DNA of 64,000 nucleotides from Streptomyces sp. CB00455 (GTDB lineage Bacteria > Actinomycetota > Actinomycetes > Streptomycetales > Streptomycetaceae): assembly GCF_001905445.1 (NCBI RefSeq), contig NZ_LIVQ01000006.1, positions 310,001-374,000 of the forward strand. Direction: 5' to 3'. The notes below the pieces were generated by a model that did no database searches, had not been told where the DNA came from, and saw only the letters and a list, made by a program, of their open reading frames with translations. Of the stretch, positions 8,225 through 16,188 are shown piece by piece. The translations under genes and the position numbers were made by a program. Numbering within the stretch: position 1 is the first letter of the stretch; every line of letters starts with the position of its first letter.

Positions 8225-8911
8225 ATGGGCGTGGAAGAGACCATCACAGTCACGGAGAGCGCACCCGTCCCCGAGCAGCGCGGCGGGCAGTTGCCGGACC
8301 ATGCCGTGCGGTACGCGGAAGAACGGCACTGGGACGTCTTCGCCGGCACCTGGCTGGAGGCGGTGGACGGGCGCGAGGTGTGTTCCTGTGGGGCGCAGGA
8401 CTGCCCGGCGCCCGGCGGCCACGCGGCGGTGGAGGACTGGGCGGCGCACGCGACCGGCAGCGCCGTCCAGGTCCGGCGGATCTGGGCGAAGCACCCCCGG
8501 GCGTCGATCCTCATGCCGACGGGCCGGACCTTCGACGCGCTGGACGTGCCGGACGCCGCCGGTTTCCTGGCGCTGGCGAGGCTGGAGCGGATGCAGCGCA
8601 CGCTCGGTCCGGTCACGCGCACGCCCGACCACCGCATGCTGTTCTTCGTCCTGCCCGGCGCCGGGGCGAAAGTGGCGGACCTGGTGCCCAAGCTGGGCTG
8701 GTCGCCGTCGTCGCTCGACCTCGTGGCCCGTGGCGAGGGCGAGTACGTGGCCGCACCGCCGACCCGCTTCGGCGGCCGCGGCCCGGTGCAGTGGGCCCGG
8801 CGGCCCACCGCGGCGAACCGGTGGCTGCCGGACACGGAGGAGCTGATCGACGCCTTGGCCTACGCGTGCGGGAGCGAAGCGGCAGCGGAACGCAAGCGGC
8901 GCCAGACCTGA
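8225..8911 (+). CDS. short bifunctional DNA primase/polymerase (prim-pol) domain protein
   Basis: A 228-residue protein related to the archaeal/plasmid prim-pol fold: residues RYAEERHWDVFAGTWL, a Cys-containing patch (CSCGAQDCPAPGGH), then the WAKHPRASILMPTGRTFDALDVP core. No helicase domain follows, so this is a stand-alone version, as is common in Streptomyces. Catalytic acidic residues are not obvious, so activity is uncertain. A perfect Shine-Dalgarno sequence, GGAGGTGA (8203-8210), precedes the start; both GTG 8222 and ATG 8225 are in frame and I chose the ATG. It is divergent from the HTH/TPR regulator, and no partner gene suggests a pathway. Confidence 0.75.
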   Translation: MGVEETITVTESAPVPEQRGGQLPDHAVRYAEERHWDVFAGTWLEAVDGREVCSCGAQDCPAPGGHAAVEDWAAHATGSAVQVRRIWAKHPRASILMPTGRTFDALDVPDAAGFLALARLERMQRTLGPVTRTPDHRMLFFVLPGAGAKVADLVPKLGWSPSSLDLVARGEGEYVAAPPTRFGGRGPVQWARRPTAANRWLPDTEELIDALAYACGSEAAAERKRRQT

Positions 8912-9039
8912 CGCCCCACCCGCGACCTGGGACGTTCCTGACCCGGAACTGATGACATACGTAACTGCTCGCGCCTGTCCCCCTCCTCCTATGGTGAGGA
9001 ACGAACGACCAACGGGGACGTGTGACGAGAGGCAGGCGC

Positions 9040-9885
9040 ATGCCGGACCAGGCTGATGCGACGGGTGGGACGTACGGGACGGGTGGCGCGCGATCCGCGC
9101 CGTCCGCCGTGCGCGTGGAAGGTCTGTGGAAGCGGTTCGGCGAGCAGGTGGCCGTCGCCGGGATCGATCTGGAGCTGCCCGCGGGCAGGTTCATCGGGCT
9201 GGTCGGCCCCAACGGCGCGGGCAAGACCACGACGCTGTCGATGGTGACCGGACTGCTGCGCCCGGACATGGGGCGGGTCGTGGTCGCCGGCCACGACGTG
9301 TGGGCCGACCCGGTCGAGGTCAAATCGCGGATCGGCGTGCTGCCGGAGGGGCTGCGGCTCTTCGAGCGGCTCTCCGGGCGCGAACTGCTCGGCTACATGG
9401 GCCGCCTGCGCGGTCTGCCGGGCGAGGAGACCGACAAGCGGGCCACGCAGCTGCTGGACGTCCTGGACCTCGCGGGCTCCCAGCACAAACTCGTCGTGGA
9501 CTACTCGACGGGCATGCGCAAGAAGATCGGACTGGCGGCCGCCCTGCTGCACAATCCCGAAGTGCTGTTCCTCGACGAGCCCTTCGAGGGTGTCGACCCG
9601 GTGTCGGCGCAGACCATCCGCGGAGTGCTGGAGCGTTACACCGCCTCCGGAGCCACGGTCGTCTTCTCGTCCCACGTGATGGAACTCGTCGAGTCGCTGT
9701 GCGACTGGGTGGCCGTCATGGCCGCCGGCCGGATCCGCGCCGCGGGCCCGCTGGCCGACGTACGGGGCGACGCGCCCTCCCTGCAGGCCGCCTTCCTGGA
9801 ACTGGTCGGCGCGCACGGCCGCGACGCGGCCGGGGACTCCCTCGACTGGCTGGGCGGCGGCTCCGGAACGGCGGCCGCGCGATGA
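9040..9885 (+). CDS. ABC exporter ATP-binding protein
   Basis: A 281-residue nucleotide-binding subunit. Walker A is GPNGAGKTT near residue 55, the signature loop is YSTGMRKK, Walker B is VLFLDEPFEGVD, and the switch His lies in SSHVMELVESL. The short CcmA/DrrA-like layout fits ABC-2 type exporters. The stop overlaps the start of the permease gene by 4 nt (ATGA at 9882), so the two are coupled and form one transporter. An in-frame GTG at 9022 is an alternative start; the ATG at 9040 follows GAGAGG. The substrate is unknown; no resistance or biosynthesis gene is nearby. Confidence 0.9.
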   Translation: MPDQADATGGTYGTGGARSAPSAVRVEGLWKRFGEQVAVAGIDLELPAGRFIGLVGPNGAGKTTTLSMVTGLLRPDMGRVVVAGHDVWADPVEVKSRIGVLPEGLRLFERLSGRELLGYMGRLRGLPGEETDKRATQLLDVLDLAGSQHKLVVDYSTGMRKKIGLAAALLHNPEVLFLDEPFEGVDPVSAQTIRGVLERYTASGATVVFSSHVMELVESLCDWVAVMAAGRIRAAGPLADVRGDAPSLQAAFLELVGAHGRDAAGDSLDWLGGGSGTAAAR

Positions 9886-11513
9886 CCGCGACCGCCGCTC
9901 CCGCCCCTCCTGCCACCGCGACCGCTCCCGCCTCCCTGACCGCGGTGCTGGTGCGGCTGAAGCTGTCGCTGCTGCGCAACGGGCTGAAGGGATCCTCCAA
10001 GCGCAAGGCCGCCTGGATCACCTCGCTGGTCTTCGCCCTGCTGGTCGGCTTCTTCGCCGTGCTCGGCCTCGCCATGCTGCACGGCAGCGCCCACGCGGGC
10101 ACCGTCGTCGTGCTGCTGGCCGCGATCCTGGCGCTCGGCTGGACCTTCATGCCGCTGTTCTTCCCCTCCGGGGACGAGACCCTCGACCCGAGCCGGCTGG
10201 TCATGCTGCCGCTGCGCCCGCAGCCGCTCGTACGGGCCCTCCTCGCTTCCTCGCTGGTCGGCATCGGACCGCTGTTCACGCTGTGCCTGGCCGTCGGCTC
10301 GGTCCTGGCCGTCGCGCGGGGCGCGGCGGGCGCCGCAGCCGCGGTGGTGGCCGTCCCGCTGCTGCTCCTGGGCTGCGTGGCCCTCGCCCGGGCCGTGGCC
10401 ACGGCCAACGTACGGCTGCTGACCAGCCGCAGGGGGCGCGACCTGGCGCTGCTCAGCGGTCTGGTGGTCGCGGTGGGCGCGCAGCTGGCCAACTTCGCCG
10501 GCCAGCGGCTGTTCCAGGCGGGCGGCCTGTCCCGGCTGGAGCCCGCCGAGGCGGTGGTGCGGTGGCTGCCGCCGGCGACCGCCGTCGGCATGGTGGACTC
10601 GGCGAGCGAGGGCGCGTACGGGATCGCGGCGGCCCAACTCGTGCTGACGGTCGGCGCACTGGCCCTGCTGCTCTGGTACTGGGAGCGGAGCCTGACCAGG
10701 CTGATGGTCACGCCGGACGGTTCGACCATCGCGGCCGCCGGGCCCGCCAAGGACCGCGGCGCGGGCGGCTTCTGGTCGCTGCTGCCGGAGGGGCGCAGCG
10801 GCGCGGTGATGCAGCGGACCCTGCGCTACGCCGTCCGCGACCCCAAGACGAAGTCCGCCTGGGTGACCGCGCTGGCGATCGGCCTGATCGTCCCGGTCTT
10901 CAACGCCCTGCAGGGCACGGGTTCGGTGTACCTGGCCTGCTTCGGCTCGGGGATGCTCGGCATCCAGATGTACAACCAGTTCGGCCAGGACACCTCGGCC
11001 TTCTGGATGGTCGCGCAGACCATCTCCACGCCGCGCGACGCCTACGCGGAACTCCGCGCCCGCGCCGCCGCGCTGGCGATGGTCACCGTCCCGTACACGG
11101 TCTTCGTCACGGTGGTCACCGCCGCCCTCGTCGGCAACTGGTCATCCTTCCCGGCGGCGCTGGGGCTGGCGCTGGCCCTGCTGGGCGCGATGCTCTGCAC
11201 CGGGGCACTGGCTTCGGCGCGCTTCCCGTACTCCATCCCCACGGACGGCGCCTTCAAGAACGTCGCGCCGGGGCAGGGCGGGCTGGCCTGGATCGGCATC
11301 TTCGGCGGCATGCTCTTCTCCGCGGTCCTGTGCGCGCCGCTCATCGCCCTGACGATCTACCTGAACGTGGCGGACCACCAGTCCCTGACCTGGATGCTGT
11401 TGCCCCTGGGCGTGGCCTGGGGCGCCCTGGCCACCTGGGCGGGCCTGCGCCTGTCGGCCCCGGTGGTGACCCGGCGGCTGCCGGAGATCCTGCTGGCGGT
11501 GAGCAAGGGCTGA
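9882..11513 (+). CDS. ABC-2 type transporter permease
   Basis: A 543-residue integral membrane protein with about ten or more hydrophobic helices, starting at AWITSLVFALLVGFFAVLGL. It is the membrane partner of the ATPase encoded immediately upstream, whose stop overlaps this start. The N-terminal 25 residues are Ala/Pro/Thr-rich and likely disordered. Family members move lipids, polysaccharides or drugs; the substrate is not predictable here. A 10-bp stem follows at 11559-11590, marking the operon end against the convergent hydrolase gene. Confidence 0.88.
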   Translation: MTATAAPAPPATATAPASLTAVLVRLKLSLLRNGLKGSSKRKAAWITSLVFALLVGFFAVLGLAMLHGSAHAGTVVVLLAAILALGWTFMPLFFPSGDETLDPSRLVMLPLRPQPLVRALLASSLVGIGPLFTLCLAVGSVLAVARGAAGAAAAVVAVPLLLLGCVALARAVATANVRLLTSRRGRDLALLSGLVVAVGAQLANFAGQRLFQAGGLSRLEPAEAVVRWLPPATAVGMVDSASEGAYGIAAAQLVLTVGALALLLWYWERSLTRLMVTPDGSTIAAAGPAKDRGAGGFWSLLPEGRSGAVMQRTLRYAVRDPKTKSAWVTALAIGLIVPVFNALQGTGSVYLACFGSGMLGIQMYNQFGQDTSAFWMVAQTISTPRDAYAELRARAAALAMVTVPYTVFVTVVTAALVGNWSSFPAALGLALALLGAMLCTGALASARFPYSIPTDGAFKNVAPGQGGLAWIGIFGGMLFSAVLCAPLIALTIYLNVADHQSLTWMLLPLGVAWGALATWAGLRLSAPVVTRRLPEILLAVSKG

Positions 11514-11558
11514 AGCCGGCCGGCCGCGGGCGCGAGCCGGGGGATCCGGCCCGACCGG

Positions 11559-11590
11559 GCCGCCGCGGGCGGGAGTTCGTCCGCGGCGGC
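11559..11590. terminator. hairpin between convergent ABC permease and hydrolase genes
   Basis: Arms GCCGCCGCGG (11559-11568) and CCGCGGCGGC (11581-11590) with a 12-nt loop. It ends one base before the stop codon of the hydrolase gene and can serve both transcripts. Confidence 0.65.
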
Positions 11591-11591
11591 G

Positions 11592-12566
11592 TCAGACCGG
11601 TCCGGGGCTCGCGCGTTCCTGGTCGGCGGCGGGGGTCTTGACGGCGGCCAGGAAGGGCTCGACCGCGGCGCGCCAGGCCGTGGGGTGGTCGTAGTGGAGG
11701 TAGTGGCCCGCATCCGGGATCTCGGCGTACTGCCCCGCGGGGAGGACGCGGACCATTTCCTGGGCCTCGGCCCGGCCCAGTTCGCCGTCCAGGCCGCGGA
11801 CCACCAGGGTGGGGCAGCAGACCTGGGCCAGCTCCTCCCAGTGCGCGTCGTGAACCCAGGTCTCCCGGGCCGTCAGCATCTGGCTGCGGGAGAAGACCGG
11901 GCGCCAGCCGTCCGGGGCTTCGTGCATGACTTCGGCGAAGAACGCGCCCCGGCCGGGGTCGGGCCGCTCCACGCGGGGGTCGTCCTCGCCGAACCAGCGG
12001 CGGGCGGCGTCCTGGGTGGGGAAGGGCAGCGGCCAGCGGTGGAACCACTCCTGCCACTCCTTTTGCGAGGCTTCGCCGAGGGCCGAGGCGCGCATGTCGC
12101 AGATGACCAGGGCCGCGACCAGATCCGGGCGGCGGGCCGCGAGCTGCCAGGCGGTGAGGGCACCCATGGAGTGGCCGATCAGGGTCACGGGGGCGAGGCC
12201 GAGCTGTTCGACGACGGCCTCGGCATCGGCCACGAAGGCCTCGCGGGTGTACGGGCCGGCCGGGGGGCTCTCGCTCCGGCCGTGGCCTCGCTGGTCCAGG
12301 GCGATGACGCGGCGGTGCTCGGCGAGCCAGCGGGCGGTACCGGCCCAGTGGGAGGCGCGCCCCATGAGGCCGTGGAGTAAGAGCGCCGCCGGGCGGGGGT
12401 CCGCACCCGGCTGCGGATCCGGGTCCGCCCCCGCTCGCGGGGTGGCCGATGGTCCGCTCCCCGAGCGGGGCGGAGGCGGGGCCGGCGGGCCGGCGGCCGG
12501 TTCCCGGAACTCCCAGGCGGCCAGGCGTACGCCGTCGGCTCCTGTCACATCGATGCGCTGTACCAC
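11592..12566 (-). CDS. alpha/beta-fold hydrolase
   Basis: About 324 residues with an alpha/beta hydrolase core. The oxyanion region is LLLHGLMG, the nucleophile elbow is GHSMGA, and a late catalytic His lies in PDAGHYLHYDHP. A Pro/Gly/Asp-rich insert precedes the core. No lid or signal peptide that would indicate a substrate is visible. The start is uncertain: GTG 12566 has GAAGGGGG about 10 nt upstream, but the frame continues upstream to a TTG at 12665, and a longer form beginning MSKVTRK is possible. It is transcribed alone, downstream of dmdR1 and separated from it by a strong hairpin. Confidence 0.78.
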   Translation of the reverse strand: MVQRIDVTGADGVRLAAWEFREPAAGPPAPPPPRSGSGPSATPRAGADPDPQPGADPRPAALLLHGLMGRASHWAGTARWLAEHRRVIALDQRGHGRSESPPAGPYTREAFVADAEAVVEQLGLAPVTLIGHSMGALTAWQLAARRPDLVAALVICDMRASALGEASQKEWQEWFHRWPLPFPTQDAARRWFGEDDPRVERPDPGRGAFFAEVMHEAPDGWRPVFSRSQMLTARETWVHDAHWEELAQVCCPTLVVRGLDGELGRAEAQEMVRVLPAGQYAEIPDAGHYLHYDHPTAWRAAVEPFLAAVKTPAADQERASPGPV

Positions 12567-12899
12567 CGCTGATGCACCCCCTTCGCTCCCGGCCAGACTA
12601 TCGAACCCGCATTCGAAAACGGGCGTCTCGCCGACAACACCGCTCTTTCGAGTGACCTTGCTCAAGGATTGACAGCCGCTGCCGATGGAGATCCTTTCAA
12701 CAGGGAGGCGGACCGCTCGGGGAAGACGGTCCGAGGGGATGACCTTGAGAGCTCGGGGCTCCAGGTCACCGGGGGAGGACCGGTCCCGGCGCCGCGAGGC
12801 GCCGGGACCGACTCACGTCAGGGGCCGAACCGGCCCGGCCGCCCGTACGGGCGGATCACCGGAGCCGGACGGGACGGACCACGCCGGCCCCCACGATCC
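12567..12899. promoter_or_regulatory. 333-bp spacer: dmdR1 terminator and hydrolase upstream region
   Basis: Holds the strong hairpin at 12781-12810 and, next to it, a weaker fold at about 12740-12768 (TGACCT paired with AGGTCA around GAGCTCGGGGCTC). A TTGACA hexamer at 12669 on the plus strand has no convincing -10 partner. No protein-coding gene is seen. Confidence 0.4.
12781..12810. terminator. 13-bp perfect hairpin with GCGA tetraloop, downstream of dmdR1
   Basis: Arms CGGTCCCGGCGCC (12781-12793) and its exact complement (12798-12810) enclose GCGA, a GNRA tetraloop. It lies about 90 nt past the dmdR1 stop codon. Confidence 0.82.
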
Positions 12900-13592
12900 T
12901 CAGCGCTTCGCGACGAAGACGTGCGAGGCGACATCCGAGTCCAGCTCGGCGGCCTCACCGCCACTGCCGACGAGCACGCCCCCCGGGGACTCCGTCACGC
13001 TCACCACCGAGCCGGGCTGTACGCCCGCCCGCCGCAGCGTGTACATCAGCTGGGCGTCCGTCTGGATCGGCTCCCCGATCCGCCGCACGACCACGGTCTT
13101 GCCCTCGGTGCCCGGATCCAGCTCGGACAGGCTGATCATGCCGTCCGCCAGGAACGGGTCCGCCTCGGCCTTCTCGCCGAGCTCCTCCAGCCCCGGGATC
13201 GGGTTGCCGTACGGCGACTCGGTCGGGTGGCGCAGCAGCTCCAGTACGCGGCGCTCCACCGCCTCGCTCATCACGTGCTCCCAGCGGCAGGCTTCCGCGT
13301 GCACCTGCTCCCACTCCAGGCCGATGACGTCGACGAGGAGGCACTCCGCGAGGCGGTGCTTGCGCATCACGCGCGTGGCGAGGCGCCGGCCCTCCTCCGT
13401 CAGCTCCAGGTGCCGGTCGCTGGCGACGGCCACCAGGCCGTCGCGTTCCATCCGCGCCACCGTCTGGCTCACCGTCGGGCCGCTCTGGTCGAGCCGCTCG
13501 GCGATCCGGGCGCGCATGGGGACCACACCTTCTTCTTCCAGCTCAAGGATGGTGCGGAGATACATCTCCGTGGTGTCGATCAGTCCGGACAT
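12900..13592 (-). CDS. dmdR1: iron-dependent transcriptional repressor DmdR1 (DtxR family)
   Basis: A 230-residue DtxR-family repressor that binds Fe(II) and shuts off siderophore and iron-uptake genes. All metal ligands known from DtxR are at the expected positions: Met10, Cys102, Glu105 and His106 for the primary site, and His79, Glu83 and His98 for the ancillary site. An N-terminal winged helix (residues 4-60) is followed by the dimerisation domain and a C-terminal SH3-like domain (about 150-230). Length equals DmdR1 of S. coelicolor, and its neighbour is also the SIS-domain gene nagS, supporting the symbol. The ATG at 13592 is the start. An opposite-strand open frame spans the gene, as reported for adm. 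Confidence 0.93.
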   Translation of the reverse strand: MSGLIDTTEMYLRTILELEEEGVVPMRARIAERLDQSGPTVSQTVARMERDGLVAVASDRHLELTEEGRRLATRVMRKHRLAECLLVDVIGLEWEQVHAEACRWEHVMSEAVERRVLELLRHPTESPYGNPIPGLEELGEKAEADPFLADGMISLSELDPGTEGKTVVVRRIGEPIQTDAQLMYTLRRAGVQPGSVVSVTESPGGVLVGSGGEAAELDSDVASHVFVAKR

Positions 13593-13771
13593 TCGTGCCC
13601 CTCGGATTGCGTGCGCTGGCCCTGCCCCCAATTCTGACGCATCGGGCCGACAACCGTCCCGTGCCGGGCGTCAAGCCCTCTCCAGGACAACTGCCGCGCG
13701 CTCCTCTCCGGACATCCCCGGACATCCCCGCGGACCGCGCGTCCACGGATTGACGACCGTATTGACACACT

Positions 13772-13787
13772 CTTGGTCCAGACCGCA
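13772..13787 (+). promoter_or_regulatory. DasR-box-like palindrome upstream of nagS
   Basis: TGGTCCAGACC at 13774-13784 differs by one base from the core of the DasR consensus TGGTCTAGACC. Over the 16-bp consensus, 11 positions match. It lies about 50 bp before the nagS start and just after a TTGACA hexamer (13762-13767), where a repressor could block RNA polymerase. DasR responds to glucosamine-6-phosphate in Streptomyces; binding here is inferred. Confidence 0.6.
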
Positions 13788-13837
13788 CGGTGAGCGGCGG
13801 ACACGGACCCATCCCTCCCCCGGAAGGCCAACGGCGT

Positions 13838-14593
13838 ATGAGCGAGAGCAAGCTGGCCGGTCAGTTCTTCGACGCCGCCATCGGCCTGCTGGAGCGGGTA
13901 CGGGACGAGGAGGCTTCGCGGATCGCCGAGGCCGGCTCCCTCGTCGCCGACGCCGTGGCCGCCGGGAACCGGCTCTTCGCCTTCGGCGCCGGGCACTCCT
14001 CGCTGCCCGCCCAGGACGTGGTCTACCGGGCCGGGGGTCTGGCCCTGATGAACTTCCTCGCCGTACCGGGCACGGCCGGCATCGACGTCATGCCCGCGAC
14101 ACTGGGCTCCGCGCTGGAGCGGGTCGACGGACTCGCGGGCGCCGTCCTGGACAGCAGCCCCGCCTCGGACGGCGACGTCCTCGTGGTCATCTCCCTCTCC
14201 GGGCGCAACGCCCTGCCGGTGGAGATGGCCATGAACGCCCGCGCCATCGGCCTCAAGGTGGTCGGGGTGACGTCGGTGGCGTACGCGACCGAGACCACGT
14301 CGCGGCACGTCTCCGGCACCTTCCTCAAGGACCACTGCGACGTGGTCCTCGACAGCAAGATCGCGGTCGGGGACGCGGAGCTGAGCCTCGACGGCATCGA
14401 CGCGCCCTTCGCCCCCGCCTCCACGGTGGTGACCTGCGCGATCATGCAGGCGGTCATGGCGGCCGCCGCGGGCGAGCTGGCCGCCCGCGGGGTGGAGCCC
14501 CCGCTGCTGCGCTCCGGGAACGTCGACGGAGGCCACGAGTGGAACGGCCGCGTCATGCGGGAGTACGGCGACCGGATCTTCTTCCGCCACTGA
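13838..14593 (+). CDS. nagS: SIS-domain aminosugar-phosphate enzyme, NagS-like
   Basis: A 251-residue SIS (sugar isomerase) domain protein. Sugar-phosphate binding features are FAFGAGHSSLPAQD and VVISLSGRNALPVEMAMNARAIG. The orthologue next to dmdR1 in S. coelicolor has, as I recall, been named NagS and described as an N-acetylglucosamine-6-phosphate dehydratase linked to glucosamine toxicity. The symbol rests on fold plus conserved position. A DasR-like box lies upstream, fitting aminosugar control. The ATG at 13838 has GGAAGG about 10 nt upstream. No phosphotransfer or other nag genes are adjacent. Confidence 0.8.
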   Translation: MSESKLAGQFFDAAIGLLERVRDEEASRIAEAGSLVADAVAAGNRLFAFGAGHSSLPAQDVVYRAGGLALMNFLAVPGTAGIDVMPATLGSALERVDGLAGAVLDSSPASDGDVLVVISLSGRNALPVEMAMNARAIGLKVVGVTSVAYATETTSRHVSGTFLKDHCDVVLDSKIAVGDAELSLDGIDAPFAPASTVVTCAIMQAVMAAAAGELAARGVEPPLLRSGNVDGGHEWNGRVMREYGDRIFFRH

Positions 14594-14683
14594 GCCCGCC
14601 CGGCCGCCGCCGGGCCCGTCACCGCCGGCCACCGCGGGCCGCCCTCCCCCGCCCAGGCCGGCGAGGACCGGCGCCGGCCGGTG

Positions 14684-16015
14684 TCACGGCAGGTGCGGGC
14701 GGCCCGGTCCGGCGGTCGCGGCAGCCAGGTCCAGGTCGGCGGCGATGCGGGCCGCCACCTCCTCCGCGTACGCGGCGTCCGCGCGTTCGAAGGCCGGCCG
14801 CGAGGGGCCGCGGACGAAGGTGAGCACCCCCAGGGTCCGCCCCCGGCTGCGCAGCACCGTGCACAGCGCGTGCGCCGCACCCTCGGGCCACTGGCGGGAG
14901 CGCGCCCACCGCGCGTCGCTCTCACCGCCCGGGGCGCTGGTGCGGACCGAGCCGACCCGGTCCAGGGCCTGCAGCGCCGGGTGCCCGGTCTCGTACCGGA
15001 CGGGGATCGCGCCGGGGCCGGTCAGCGCCGGCGGTGAGACGGCGGAGCGGACGAGGCGGCGCCGCTCGGTGCCGGAGGAGGGGTCCAGCACGTCGAGCAG
15101 CGCGTGTTCGGCGAAGCCCGCGAGGGCGAAGTCCAGGCGTACGGCCGCCGCCTCGGCCGGGTCCTCGCACTCGGCGGCGGCGCGGCCCGCGCGGTGCAGC
15201 TGGTGGGCGCGGAAGCGCAGTTGCGCGGTGTCCAGCTGATCCTGGCGGGCCTCGGTGACGTCCTGGAACAGCCAGCCCACCCCGAGCGGTACGGGCTCCT
15301 CGGCGAGCGGCGAGGCCAGCCGCAGGAACCCGCTGCGCAGGCAGCGCCGCCGCACCCCTTCCGGGGTCCGTACCGACACCCACAGCTCCACCGGCCCGGG
15401 CGGCGCGCCTTCGGCGAGCACGTGCCGGAGGGCTCCCTCCAGGTCCTCGACGCCCTGGACGAGCAACTCGCCGACGGGACGGCCGAGCAGTGCGGTGCGG
15501 CCGGTGCCGAGGGCGCGTGCGGCGTGCGCGTTGACGACGGCGGGGCGCAGGTCGACGTCGACGAGGACGACACCCCACGCGGCGTCCTCCAGCAGGGCCT
15601 CGCTCAGGGCGATGGAGCGTTCCAGGTCGATCTGGGCGTGGACCTCGCCGAAGGCGCAGTACACCCCGGCGGGTCTGCCGTCCTCGCCCGGTACGCAGGC
15701 GGACTGGGTGCGGACGAGGACGCGCCCGCCGTCCTTGGTCAGCAGGGCGAACTCGTGCACGTGGCGGCCCGGCACGTCCCGGGCGGCCATGAGCCTGTCC
15801 TGGACGTCCTGAGCGTCGGCGGCCCGCACCGCCCATCCCTCGAAGCCCTTGCGGCCCACGGCCTCGGTCGCGGTCCAGCCGAGGATCCGTTCGGCCTCGC
15901 GGTTCCAGTGGGTGATCACGCCGTCGGTGTCGAAGGCGCACAGGGCGGCGTCCATTCCGTCCAGCAGCGCGGCGAGCAGGTCGTCGTCGGTGGTCTCACG
16001 TCCGGAAGCAGTCAC
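14684..16015 (-). CDS. PAS-PAS-GAF-type sensory protein without a visible output domain
   Basis: A 443-residue cytoplasmic sensor. A first PAS domain (about residues 10-130) contains HWNREAERILGW, a second lies at about 135-250, and a GAF-like domain occupies about 320-430. No kinase, GGDEF, EAL, phosphatase or DNA-binding segment is seen, so the protein would have to signal through a partner. The GTG start at 16015 follows GGGGGT. It is transcribed convergently with nagS. Known family members bind flavin, haem or small ligands; ligand residues cannot be assigned here. Confidence 0.72.
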   Translation of the reverse strand: MTASGRETTDDDLLAALLDGMDAALCAFDTDGVITHWNREAERILGWTATEAVGRKGFEGWAVRAADAQDVQDRLMAARDVPGRHVHEFALLTKDGGRVLVRTQSACVPGEDGRPAGVYCAFGEVHAQIDLERSIALSEALLEDAAWGVVLVDVDLRPAVVNAHAARALGTGRTALLGRPVGELLVQGVEDLEGALRHVLAEGAPPGPVELWVSVRTPEGVRRRCLRSGFLRLASPLAEEPVPLGVGWLFQDVTEARQDQLDTAQLRFRAHQLHRAGRAAAECEDPAEAAAVRLDFALAGFAEHALLDVLDPSSGTERRRLVRSAVSPPALTGPGAIPVRYETGHPALQALDRVGSVRTSAPGGESDARWARSRQWPEGAAHALCTVLRSRGRTLGVLTFVRGPSRPAFERADAAYAEEVAARIAADLDLAAATAGPGRPHLP

Positions 16016-16153
16016 CTGGCACCCCCAGCAGGTGTTCGCGTGTGCGGCACGTCAGATCATTGAACTGGAACGTGACGCAGCCCACACCCGGTTCCCCCGA
16101 ATGCCCCGGAATGATCCGGTTCGCCCGGCGGGGCGTTCCGGAAGAGAAATGGG

Positions 16154-16182
16154 TTGTGCGCCGCCGGAGAGGCTTCTAGGCT
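16154..16182 (+). promoter_or_regulatory. sigma-HrdB-like promoter of the small RNA/leader locus
   Basis: TTGTGC (16154-16159), a 17-bp spacer, then TAGGCT (16177-16182). Spacing is ideal and the -10 fits TANNNT. A start near 16189 would give a short leader before the Shine-Dalgarno sequence at 16197-16207. Confidence 0.6.
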
Positions 16183-16188
16183 CGGCGG

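Noticed and set aside
9040..11513. ABC exporter as part of an antibiotic biosynthetic cluster
   Set aside because: No biosynthetic, resistance or pathway-regulator genes are nearby; the pair is flanked by unrelated housekeeping-type genes.
12669..12674. TTGACA as a promoter for a small RNA ending at the 12781-12810 hairpin
   Set aside because: No -10 hexamer at 16-18 bp spacing; the hairpin is adequately explained as the dmdR1 terminator.
12685..14823. 712-codon plus-strand open frame
   Set aside because: Runs antisense to dmdR1 and out of frame through nagS; composition is that of a high-GC shadow. The adm question is treated separately.
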